Shown here one piece after another: positions 23,669-33,452 of a DNA stretch of 64,000 nt (its first letter is position 1; every line of letters starts with the position of its first letter). Below the pieces are notes generated by a model. It saw nothing but the letters and a program-made list of their open reading frames with translations, did no database searches and had not been told where the DNA came from. The stretch lies in NCBI RefSeq assembly GCF_046630445.1, contig NC_092335.1, forward strand, positions 3,160,001 to 3,224,000, in the 5' to 3' direction. This DNA comes from Rutidosis leptorrhynchoides (Eukaryota > Streptophyta > Magnoliopsida > Asterales > Asteraceae). Position numbers and translations under genes: made by a program.

Positions 23669-23872
23669 TTAATTGTCCCTGAATATATTCTCCGGATTCT
23701 CAATTGTGAGGTCGGGTTCAAAAAATGGATTATCGGAAATTTGAATTGGAGTACTTGGTCGACTGGATGACGATTCTAAAGAAAAATCAATGGCGACAAC
23801 ATTTGCTAGATGTTTTGATCGAGTTACAGGTGGTGAACGTACAAAAGGTGGTGAACGTTTTGCTCGGTGCAT
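23669..23872 (-). pseudogene. Athila gag N-terminal piece (frameshifted)
   Basis: A 67-residue frame, MHRAKRSPPFVRSPP onward, precedes gag. It ends at a TAA in ...NIFRDN, while the neighbouring frame continues open into the 22401-23552 gag, so a single-base shift near 23690 is the simplest explanation. Whether translation starts at this ATG is inferred. Confidence 0.6.
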
Positions 23873-24387
23873 TCACTGAATATCCTATTAGTTTTTAAAA
23901 AGAAAGAAAAATTATATAAGTTATCCAATTAATAGACGTTTCTGATTTTGCCCACGTTTCGAATAGCCAAAAGATGCAGCAGAGGGGCAGGATTCGTTTG
24001 GTCTCAATATAATTGAGTACTGTTTGGCTCCAATAACCCGGTCCACGTACAAATCCAACTATTACTACGAACCAGAAAATTTTAATGTCTATCAATTTAA
24101 CCACTTAAAATAAATTTTCGTAATTTAAAGAAATTTTAGAGAAGAAGATAGAAAATTCTATGTCCTAAAACTAGAATGGCGAGAAATAAGAGAAAAAAAG
24201 AGCGCGTCGAAAAATAAAAGGTCGAAAAATAATAGGCGTCGAAAAATAAAAATAAGAAAGTAGCGCGTCGAAACTTAAAAAGGAACTAAAAACTAAAAAT
24301 TAAAAATTGAGTCTAAAAATATTAAAGCTTAAAAGAAATACTATATCCCAAATGGCAATAACTTAAAAAGGTACTAAAACTTAAAAA
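23873..24387 (-). other. Athila 5' leader, gag-proximal part
   Basis: No gene is supported. The segment contains several copies of GCGTCGAAA with A-rich spacers at about 24199-24275. The leader is interrupted by the Tekay insertion at 24388 and resumes at 46692. Confidence 0.7.
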
Positions 24388-27300
24388 TGTAGTGACCCGA
24401 ACTTTTCCATGTTTATATATATTAATTGAGATTGATATTTACATGATTAAATGTTTCCAACATGTTAAGCAATCAAACTTGTTAAGACTTGATTAATTGA
24501 AATATGCTTCATATAGACAATTGACCACCCAAGTTGACCGGCGATTCACGAACGTTAAAACTTGTAAAAACGACATGACGATATATATATGGATATACAT
24601 ATGGTTAACATGAGATTATGATAAGTATGTATCTCCATAAGTATATTAACAATGAGTTATATACATATAAACAAGACTACTAACTTAAGGAATTCGAAAC
24701 GAGACATATATGTAACGATTATTGTTGTAACGACATTTAAATGTATATATATCATATTAAGATATATTAATATATCATAATATCATGATAATATAATAAT
24801 TTAACATCTCATTAGATATAATAAACAATGGGTTAACAACATCAATTGAGATCGTTAACTTAAAGGTTTCAAAACAACACTTACATGTAATGACTAACGA
24901 TGACTTAACGTCTCAGTTAAAATGTATATACATGTAGTGTATTTAGATGTATTAAAATACTTTTGGAAGACTTCAAGACATATATCAAAACACTCATACT
25001 TAACGAAAATGGTTACAGTTACTTTTCCATTCTTTTCTTTCATCAAGAATTCTAGTCGTATTCTTACCCGTATTATACACAGCTTCAAAACGTACTTACT
25101 ATGAGTATATACCAATAGGAACTGGCATGGGATTCCACTCTTGATTATGTCATGTATGACTAATCAATTTTAACTTCTACCATGAGCTAGTCAACTAACT
25201 AGAACTCCTTTTAACCCCACTCACCACTCACCAATTACCACTCATCATTCACTCCATTTCACTTCCAATTCTCTTTCTAATTCTCTCTCAACACACACAC
25301 ACACACTATTATGAACGTATTTTTCCAGTAGTTAATCATCATCTTCATCAAAAATCACTTCAAGAATCAAGCTATAATCATCATAGGAAGAACACTTCAA
25401 GAACACTTCAAAAATCCCTTCAAGTTTACTAATTTACTTCCAAGCTTTCTAATCCATTCCAAGTAATCATCTAAGATCAAGAAACCTTTGTTATATACAG
25501 TAGGTTATCTTTCTTATTCAAGGTAATATTCATATTCAAACTTTGATTCAATTTCTATAACTATAAACTATCTTAATTCGAGTAAAAATCTTACTTGAAC
25601 TTGTTTTTGTGTCATGATCCTACTTCAAGAACTTTCAAGCCATCCAAGATCCTTTGAAGCTAGATCATTTCTTGTCACTTCCAGTAGGTTTACCTACTAA
25701 ACTTGAGGTAGTAATGATGTTCATAACATCATTCGATTCATATATATAAAACTATCTTATTCGAAGGTTTAAACTCGTAATCACTAGAACATAGTTTAGT
25801 TAATTCTAAACTTGTTAGCAAACAAAAGTTAATCCTTCTAACTTGACTTTTAAAATTAACTACACACATGTTCTATATCTATATGATATGCTAACTTAAT
25901 GATTTAAAACCTGGAAACACGAAAAACACCGTAAAACCGGATTTACGCCGTCGTAGTAACACCGCGGGCTGTTTTGGGTTAGTTAATTAAAAACTATGAT
26001 AAACTTTGATTTAAAAGTTGTTATTCTGAGAAAATGATTTTTATTATGAACATGAAACTATATCCAAAAATTATGGTTAAACTCAAAGTGGAAGTATGTT
26101 TCTAAAATGGTCATCTAGACGTCGTTTTTTCGACTGAAATGACTACCTTTACAAAAACGACTTGTAACTTATTTTTCCGACTATAAACCTATACTTTTTC
26201 TGTTTAGATTCATAAAATAGAGTTCAATATGAAACCATATCAATTTGATTCACTCAAAACGGATTTAAAATGAAGAAGTTATGGGTAAAACAAGATTGGA
26301 TAATTTTTCTCATTTTAGCTACGTGAAAATTGGTAACAAATCTATTCCAACCATAACTTAATCAACTTGTATTGTATATTATGTAATCTTGAGATACCAT
26401 AGACACGTATACAATGTTTCGACCTATCATGTCGACACATCTATATACATTTCGGAACAACCATAGACACTTTATATGTTAATTATGGAGTTAGCTATAC
26501 AGGGTTGAGGTTGATTCCAAAATATATATAGTTTGAGTTGTGATCAATACTGAGATACGTATACACTGGGTCGTGGATTGATTCAAGATAATATTTATCG
26601 ATTTATTTCTGTACATCTAACTGTGGACAACTAGTTGTAGGTTACTAACGAGGACAGCTGACTTAATAAACTTAAAACATCAAAATATATTAAAAGTGTT
26701 GTAAATATATTTTAAACATACTTTGATATATATGTATATATTGTTATAGGTTCGTGAATCAACCAGTGGCCAAGTCTTACTTCCCGACGAAGTAAAAATC
26801 TGTGAAAGTGAGTTATAGTCCCACTTTTAAAATCTAATATTTTTGGGATGAGAATACATGCAGGTTTTATAAATGATTTACAAAATAGACACAAGTACGT
26901 GAAACTACATTCTATGGTTGAATTATCGAAATCGAATATGCCCCTTTTTATTAAGTATGGTAATCTAAGAATTAGGGAACAGACACCCTAATTGACGCGA
27001 ATCCTAAAGATAGATCTATTGGGCCTAACAAACCCCATCCAAAGTACCGGATGCTTTAGTACTTCGAAATTTATATCATATCCGAAGGGTGTCCCGGAAT
27101 GATGGGGATATTCTTATATATGCATCTTGTTAATGTCGGTTACCAGGTGTTCACCATATGAATGATTTTTATCTCTATGTATGGGATGTGTATTGAAATA
27201 TGAAATCTTGTGGTCTATTATTATGATTTGAAATATATAGGTTAAACCTATAACTCACCAACATTTTTGTTGACGTTTTAAGCATGTTTATTCTCAGGTG

Positions 27301-27640
27301 ATTATTAAGAGCTTCCGCTGTCGCATACTTAAATAAGGACGAGATTTGGAGTCCATGCTTGTATGATATTATGTAAAAACTGCATTCAAGAAACTTATTT
27401 TGTTATAACATATTTGTATTGTAAACCATTATGTAATGGTCGTGTGTAAACAGGATATTTTAGATTATCATTATTTGATAATCTACGTAAAGCTTTTTAA
27501 ACCTTTATTGATAAAATAAAGGTTATGGTTTGTTTTAAAATGAATGCAGTCTTTGAAAAACGTCTCATATAGAGGTCAAAACCTCGCAACGAAATCAATT
27601 AATATGGAACGTTTTTAATCAATAAGAACGGGACATTTCT
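24388..27640 (+). repeat. 5' LTR of the Tekay element
   Basis: It begins TGTAGTGACCCGAACTTTTC and ends GGGACATTTCT; the partner ends ATTTCA, so the terminal A has mutated to T here. It matches 43437-46686 over its whole length. Reading frames at 24894-25115 and 26712-26894 recur in the other LTR only because the DNA is duplicated, and they show no coding signature. Confidence 0.95.
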
Positions 27641-27642
27641 GT

Positions 27643-27654
27643 TGGTATCCGAGC
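27643..27654 (+). other. Primer-binding site with one mismatch
   Basis: TGGTATCCGAGC differs at one base from the tRNA-Met site TGGTATCAGAGC seen in the other elements. It lies two bases after the LTR. Confidence 0.85.
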
Positions 27655-27849
27655 GTTGGTCTTAGAGAACCAGAAAATTTGCATTATTGTGTCTTATCGA
27701 GTTTGTTAGGATGCATTAGTGAGTCTGGACTTCGACCGTGTTTTCTTTAAAAATGATTGCTTAACATTTTTGTTGGAAACTATATATTTTTAACATATGA
27801 ATATTATGTGATATATTAATCTCTTAACATGTTTGATATTATGTGGTAG

Positions 27850-28464
27850 ATGTCTACCTCTAGAACAAGTCCCATTGACTCACCTAATAATAATGAAGAG
27901 TCAAATGTAAATTGGAATGATTCGTGGACTGATTCACAAATTCCCGAAGAGGAACCGGAAGAAGAGTCGGAACCGGAAGAAGAATCGGAACCGGAAGAAG
28001 AATCGGAACCGGAAGAAGAAATAGAACTGGTGGGGGAAATAATAAAACGGTTAAGTAAAAGAGAATCCTCAACCAACCGACCAAGGTTAATTATGGTCAA
28101 TGGTGTTTCTGCCAAGGAAGCAAAATATTGGGAGGATTACCAATTCTCCGATGAATCGGATTCCGACGAGAATTTCGATGATGTTATAGAAATTACCCCA
28201 ACTGAATTTAAAAAGGCAAAAGAAAATAATAAGGGAAAGGGCATAAAAATAGAGAAATCTAATTCCAACCCCGATGAACTTTATATGTATCGTTAACCCC
28301 CGAAGTCCTTAAGTTGTAACAATGACCCGGGAACCTCTAAACCACCAGGTTTTTCTAAACCAATGTGGACAACGACGGCTCGTATTAGGGGAACATCATA
28401 TATCCCTAGAAACTTGGCAAAACGAACCAAAACCGAACAAGAAGAAACGAGCGAGTCGGAATAA
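27850..28464 (+). CDS. Acidic Glu/Ser-rich leader ORF of the Tekay element
   Basis: ATG at 27850 is the first start after the primer site. Residues about 36-60 are a repeated E-E-E-S-E-P block encoded by tandem 18-bp units. A second acidic cluster (FSDESDSDENFDD) lies near residue 105, followed by a Lys-rich stretch. A TAA at 28294-28296 ends the 148-residue frame, but the same frame is open beyond it for 55 more codons to 28464 (NNDPGTSKPPGFSKP; RTKTEQEETSESE). This suggests a nonsense change in a protein of about 204 residues. It is sense-oriented and upstream of gag, where the non-autonomous relatives have their Ser-rich ORF. I do not recognise the family. Confidence 0.6.
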
Positions 28465-28600
28465 GATAGTTGTATTCGTGTGGTGTAATATATGTAATAT
28501 AGTGTGCTTATGCTTTATGATATATGTAAAAATTGCTTGTATTAATAAGTATTTTTTTATGAATCTAACTCTTGTCTATTTTACAGTATAAAAACACAAA

Positions 28601-29284
28601 ATGGATAGACAACCCAATATTTTAAGAGACCTACCCGGAGACATGATTGATGAAATCTTGTCTAGAGTCGGTCAGAATTCATCGGCACAACTATTTAAGG
28701 CGAGATCAGTTTGTAAGACATTCGAAGAACGTTCCAACAATGCCTTGGTTTATAAAAGGCTTTCGTTCGAAAGATGGGGGATATCACATTTGGAAATCCA
28801 TAAGTTACGATGTGTTTACTTTGACGCATATATTGCGGGGAACCCAAATGCTATTTTACGCAACGGGTTAAGAAATTATTTTGACTTAGTATATCCGAAT
28901 ATAGGACTTCGTGATTTAGAAAAAGCGGCTAACATGCAACATAAAGAAGCATGTTATGCTTACGGGTTAGTAATGTTCGCTTCTCACCAAAGTGAGAACA
29001 AGAACATCGGGCTACAACTATTAAACAAAACGTTCCCACAAGTGACGGAGTCGGTAATTGGGGTAAGAAATGAGGTTTTTAGGTTATTACGAGACTGTTG
29101 GTCATTACGTAACCCTCGTCCCTTTGACGACGTTACAACACGCTGTCTTATCAACGGCCATAACGGTTATGTTCCACAAGACCAAGGATGGGAAGTAGTC
29201 CTAGTAAAACCAGAATGCATGATTTGTTTCTGGACGTATGAATTATGTGTCTTTATTGCCTTTGCTGAACGACTTGTGTACTAG
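28601..29284 (+). CDS. F-box protein captured in the Tekay retrotransposon
   Basis: A 227-residue intact ORF. Residues about 8-50 (LRDLPGDMIDEILSRVGQNS, then LFKARSVCKTF and VYKRLSF) fit an F-box, the SKP1-binding domain of SCF ubiquitin ligases. The rest resembles the plant family around Arabidopsis At2g35280: GNPNAILRNGLRNYF, then EKAANMQHKEACYAYGLVMF and IGLQLLNKTF, a SEL1-like helical segment. It is sense-oriented between the acidic ORF and gag. A strong acceptor-like TCTATTTTACAG lies 15 bases before the ATG, so expression from a spliced element transcript is possible. Host-gene capture is inferred; whether it is made or binds SKP1 is unknown. Confidence 0.8.
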   Translation: MDRQPNILRDLPGDMIDEILSRVGQNSSAQLFKARSVCKTFEERSNNALVYKRLSFERWGISHLEIHKLRCVYFDAYIAGNPNAILRNGLRNYFDLVYPNIGLRDLEKAANMQHKEACYAYGLVMFASHQSENKNIGLQLLNKTFPQVTESVIGVRNEVFRLLRDCWSLRNPRPFDDVTTRCLINGHNGYVPQDQGWEVVLVKPECMICFWTYELCVFIAFAERLVY

Positions 29285-29476
29285 CTAGAATTATCTTCAC
29301 AACTATCTTGTATCAAAGTTATTGTGTGCTATATTTCATGCTTTATGTAAAATAAGCAGTATTGTAAGTTTGTAAAATATTGTATAAAAGTTTGAACGCG
29401 AAATATTATTACAATCAGTTTTTCATATAGAATTGTAGTAGTTGAATTGTATATTAGCTACTAAGTATGAACTTAA

Positions 29477-29493
29477 CGGGTAGGTACTACCCG
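29477..29493 (+). other. Hairpin homologous to the LTR-junction motif
   Basis: CGGGTA-GGTAC-TACCCG is a 6-bp stem with a 5-base loop, preceded by TTAA. AACGGGTAGGTAC is identical to the bases directly before the 3' LTR of this element (43424-43436). It lies 133 bases before the gag ATG. Confidence 0.8.
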
Positions 29494-29625
29494 AATTTAA
29501 ACTTATAAAACGCTAATATGAAGAAAAAGCTTTTATAAATGAGTTCATATTATGCTACGAAATACTATTAACTACTCTTAATATTCTGTATGATTAACTT
29601 GTTCCATTTGACTATTTTGAAGGAA

Positions 29626-30433
29626 ATGGCACCGACTACTCGACACACCGTGAATATGAATGAAGAGGAATTCCGTACTTTTCTAGCTTCAAACATAGCC
29701 GCAGTACAGGCTGCGCTACATACCAACAATAACCTTGGATCTGGCAGTACAGGAAATCGTGTAGGATGCACCTACAAAGAATTCACTGCCTGCAAACCTT
29801 TGGAATTTGATGGAACCGAAGGACCGATCGGATTGAAACGGTGGACCGAGAAGGTCAAATCGGTGTTTGCCATAAGTAAGTGTACTGAAGAGGACAAAGT
29901 GAAGTACGCTACGCATACCTTCACAGGTTCTGCGTTAACATGGTGGAATACCTATCTAGAGCAAGTGGGACAAGATGATGCGTACGCACTACTGTGGTCA
30001 GCATTCAAGCACTTGATGAACGAGAAGTACCGTCCCAGAACCGAGGTCAATAAGCTCAAGACAGAACTTAGAGGGTTACGAACCCAAGGATTTGATATTA
30101 CCACGTACGAAAGACGATTCACAGAATTGTGCCTATTGTGTCCGGGAGCATTCGAAGACGAGGAAGAGAAGATCGACACGTTTGTGAAAGGATTACCGGA
30201 AAGAATCCAAGAAGATATAAGTTCACACGAGCCCGCCTCCATACAACAGGCATGTAGAATGGCTCACAAACTAGTGAACCAGATTGAAGAAAGAATTAAA
30301 GAACAGACTGCTGAAGAGGCCAATGTGAAGCAAGTCAAAAGAAAGTGGGAGGAAAACGGTGATAAGAATCACCAATACAACAACAACAGCAATTACAACA
30401 ATAATCGCAACAATTATCCCAACAATCGCAACA
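29626..30433 (+). CDS. Tekay gag, N-terminal part (interrupted)
   Basis: Capsid part of gag. The preferred start is MAPTTRHTV at 29626; an upstream in-frame ATG at 29590 exists, but the family begins at MAP or similar. The retrotransposon gag domain (about residues 55-190) shows KYATHTFTGSALTWWNTY, YRPRTEVNKLKTEL and FVKGLPERIQEDI, then an Asn-rich linker. The minus-strand array inserts at 30434; the frame resumes at 39581 with a long Asn tract and the zinc knuckles. This part is free of stops. Confidence 0.92.
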
Positions 30434-31642
30434 TGTGACGATCGTTCCAAATCCATATGGACGAACACGTCATTCATTGATTTCATTGCGAGGTATTTGA
30501 CCTCTATATGATACGTTTTGTAAACATTGCATTCTTTTCAAAAGGTACACAATAAATGAATATCAATTTCTAAGGTTTTCAACGTTTGATGATTTCTACA
30601 TATAGACAATCACCATAAATAATAGTTTACCATAATACATCCGTTGACAATGAAGTCAAAATAAGATACACGGTGATGATTTTGTAAATGCAGAGTTTTC
30701 TTGAATAAAGCATGTATGACTCCATGCACATAGCTTGTATCACATATAAGCAAACAGCGGAAGACTTCTAGGAAACCTGAGAATAAACATGCTAACAAGT
30801 GTCAACACAAAGGTTGGTGAGTTCATAGTTTTATTGTTTCGTATAATCTGTATATAAAAGTGGATTACAAGATTTCAGTTGTTTCATCCAGAAACGTTTA
30901 TCAAAAGTTTGTCAATAGATTCTACGTAACAGAGCACCCTGGTAACTAAACTTAACGCTATAGTGATAATTACCCCATTCGTTTTAATACACGCAAACCA
31001 ACGTGTTTTAAACTCAAATAACATACGTCCGTTAAAAGGCTAGCGCTCTAGCTCGGACGGGGATGTCAAGCCCTATGGATCCATATACAATTATTCGCGC
31101 CCACCAGTCCATATCCTATGTACTGGCAGCTACTAGTTACCAAAGCTAAGGGATTTTCGGTTCAAACTCAGTGTAGAATTAAGTATGTACTTGTATCCAT
31201 TGCGTTTAAAATAAATTGCATGTATTCTCAGCCCAAAAATATATATTGCAAAAGCAATTAAAAAGGGAGCAATGAAACTCACACAAAATCAGTTTTAGTA
31301 TTTGTATCCATTTAGTAAAACAGTTTATAAAACTGCGCATGTATTCTCAGCCCAAAAATATAGTTTGAAAAAGGGATCATATGAAACTCACAGTTAAATA
31401 TTGATACACAATATTGTAGGAAAGCACGTAGACGCATCGAAGATGATAAAAACGAGGTTTGCTTCACAAAAATACCCCCGAACATTACCCATAACCTCCT
31501 TGGTAATAACCCATATTTTCCTTAGCTCTAGCTCGCTCGGAAACTCGTTTTGAAAGTGACACGCTCAAGACCTCGTCGTAGTATTTTATGTATAATATTA
31601 ATACTACTAATAATAATAATAAGATTAATAATAATATTAATC

Positions 31643-31724
<82 letters not shown>

Positions 31725-31766
31725 CGGAGTAATATATGTGTAAAAAAAATGGAAGAATTCGACTGA

Positions 31767-31844
31767 ATTTATAGAGGTTGCCTGCCCAGCCTTCCCATGC
31801 GATCGCATGGGTCTGAGGCACAATGGCCATGCGATCGCATGGCC
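31767..31844 (-). promoter_or_regulatory. U3 core promoter: two perfect palindromes and TATA box
   Basis: CCCATGCGATCGCATGGG (31794-31811) and GGCCATGCGATCGCATGGCC (31825-31844) are perfect palindromes. On the minus strand they are followed by the TATA box CTCTATAAAT (31767-31776). The same block is at 36963-37040 in LTR-b. The position matches the GC-rich repeats of the Athila LTR. Confidence 0.65.
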
Positions 31845-32222
31845 TCTTTTTCCAGCTCACAATCATTTTGTATTTTAGTTTGTCGACATATTTAAATATA
31901 ATATATATTATATTTAATTTATATAATTATTTATATATTATATTATATTTACGTGCATAGTTAACTTGTAACTTTTGTTCTGATAAGTCGTACGTTGTTA
32001 CTTGACTTATGTCCCGGTTCCGGTTTCTCGAATGTCCTTTCGTACGCTAATAAAACTTGCATTTTACATTTCGTGACTCGTACCTTTGTTAAAATATAGC
32101 CTTAAATTATTCCTAAACTATACCACTCAAAGTATATCTTAAACTTTCGAGTATTTTGGTCATTTACTTCTATAAATCATCGTCTCACTATTTGGTAAAA
32201 TACATTTTTAAAATAGTGTTTT

Positions 32223-32340
32223 ACTGTAGCAAAGTCAATTTTTACTGTAGCAATTCACTGTAGCAAAGTCAATTTTACTGTAGCAAATAGTGATTTTCGA
32301 AAACACTGTAGCATTTTGGGTACTGTAGCAATTTGAAAAT
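32223..32340 (-). repeat. Cluster of CTGTAGCA repeats in LTR
   Basis: Six copies of CTGTAGCA, most with T/CA before and A after, occur within about 120 bp, partly in units with AAAGTCAATTTT. The cluster is repeated in LTR-b (37428-37535) and in truncated LTR-c (39100-39195). Dense short repeats in U3 could be enhancer-like; that is inference. Confidence 0.8.
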
Positions 32341-32715
32341 ACTTTATCAAATTAGTGTTTTACTGGTTCATCTTAAACGTTTTAGTTAACTTATCTAAAT
32401 ATCAATCAAATCAATAATCGAATGTTACTATCGTTTACTAAATAACTTGAAATCATATATATTCAATTAGATATATAAACCAATAAGTTTAATGTACGGC
32501 ATTATGCAATGAAAACTTTGTTACGTTTTCAAGTTATAGTATATATATGTATCTATTTACATATAATTGTTCGCGAATCGTTGAGAAAATCGAAGGGTAC
32601 TTGAATAGTTCAAAAATTTTGAGATTCAGTTTTACAGACTTTGTTTATCGTGTCGAAATCATTAATCCTTTAAAGATTAAGTTTAAATTTAGTCGCAAAT
32701 TTTCGGGTCATTACA

Positions 32716-32750
32716 GTACCTACCCGTTAAAGAAATTTCGTCCCGGAATT
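32716..32750 (-). other. PPT region of the array element
   Basis: In plus orientation the sequence is GTACCTACCCGTTAAAGAAA and onward through TTTCGTCCCGG. This is the reverse complement of the PPT-side sequence at 18771-18807 and 43403-43436, which fixes the array's orientation as minus. Confidence 0.85.
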
Positions 32751-33278
32751 TGGTGAAGGAAAGTTTAATAACGTAGATCAGGATATTCTTGTATCAAAGA
32801 ATATGATATAGTTTGAATTCTCATCATGAATTCGTTTGTTCATAAAATCCTCATCAAAAGGATATAATAGAATGAAATGTTTTGTATACCTTAAATTAGT
32901 CGAGTTTCGTTTATGAATAGCGTGAGTTAAATAAATAACAAGTTTTTCACCTATGTGTAAATATGGATAAAACAATTTGATTACATGGATAGTATGAGTG
33001 AAATTATCACAAAATAGTGAAATGAGGTAATTAAAGCTTCGTCTTATCGTTTGACGTAGTCAGAGTTGATTTCCGGAATTTAGGGAATAGAAAATCTTCA
33101 TAATCTAAATTAGATTTCATTCTTCGGAATTTGCGGAAATTAGGATTTTCTTTGATTAAATGTGTAATCTGCCTCGATTGCTATGTCTGATATTTCGCTA
33201 TAAATTGACCTCTTCCGTCTCATTATTTTCACCATCCCTATTTTCTTCCCCAATTAATACATTCAAAATATTGTGAAA

Positions 33279-33452
33279 ATGCTCAATCCAGTTCTGGTTC
33301 TTGACCTAATATTGACGTTTGCCACAATCATTCTTCTTTTCCAGCTCCCACCAGAAGAATCTGTTTATTTCTATTATGCTCTAGGGATTGTTGTATTTAT
33401 CATTCTCCCGTGTCTTTATCTTGCTATTCGCATAGACATACATGGTTTATGA
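33279..33452 (+). CDS. Antisense 57-residue two-helix membrane protein
   Basis: This runs antisense to its host element. An ATG in GTGAAAATG opens 57 codons to TGA. Residues about 5-22 and 33-50 are hydrophobic enough for membrane helices. Between them lies LPPEES followed by YFYY, the best conserved part. The C-terminus is short and polar (IRIDIHGL). A TATA box CTATAAAT is at 33198-33205, about 75-80 bases upstream of the ATG. The homologue at 18211-18385 shares about 37 of 57 residues, after allowing for its one-base shift, and the same TATA spacing. Many shared residues use different synonymous codons. I do not recognise the family; it is not a known gag, pol or env product. Confidence 0.72.
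   Translation: MLNPVLVLDLILTFATIILLFQLPPEESVYFYYALGIVVFIILPCLYLAIRIDIHGL

Larger units (their letters stand above)
30434..32715 (-). repeat. LTR-a of the tandem array
   Basis: Plus coordinates start TGTGACGATCG and end GGGTCATTACA. On its own strand this is the 3' LTR, with PPT sequence next to 32715. It includes a (TAA)n tract at about 31638-31721, two GC palindromes at 31794-31844 and a CTGTAGCAA cluster at 32223-32340. Long Ile- or Leu-repeat frames across the TAA tract are not genes. Confidence 0.95.

Noticed and set aside
24894-25115. ORFs conserved between the two Tekay LTRs (also 43943-44164)
   Set aside because: They match only because LTRs are copies of one sequence; differences do not favour synonymous sites as far as I can see.
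31485-31866. Long frames of poly-Leu or poly-Ile on both strands
   Set aside because: They are translations of the (TAA)n microsatellite in the LTR, repeated at 36711-37062; no coding signature.
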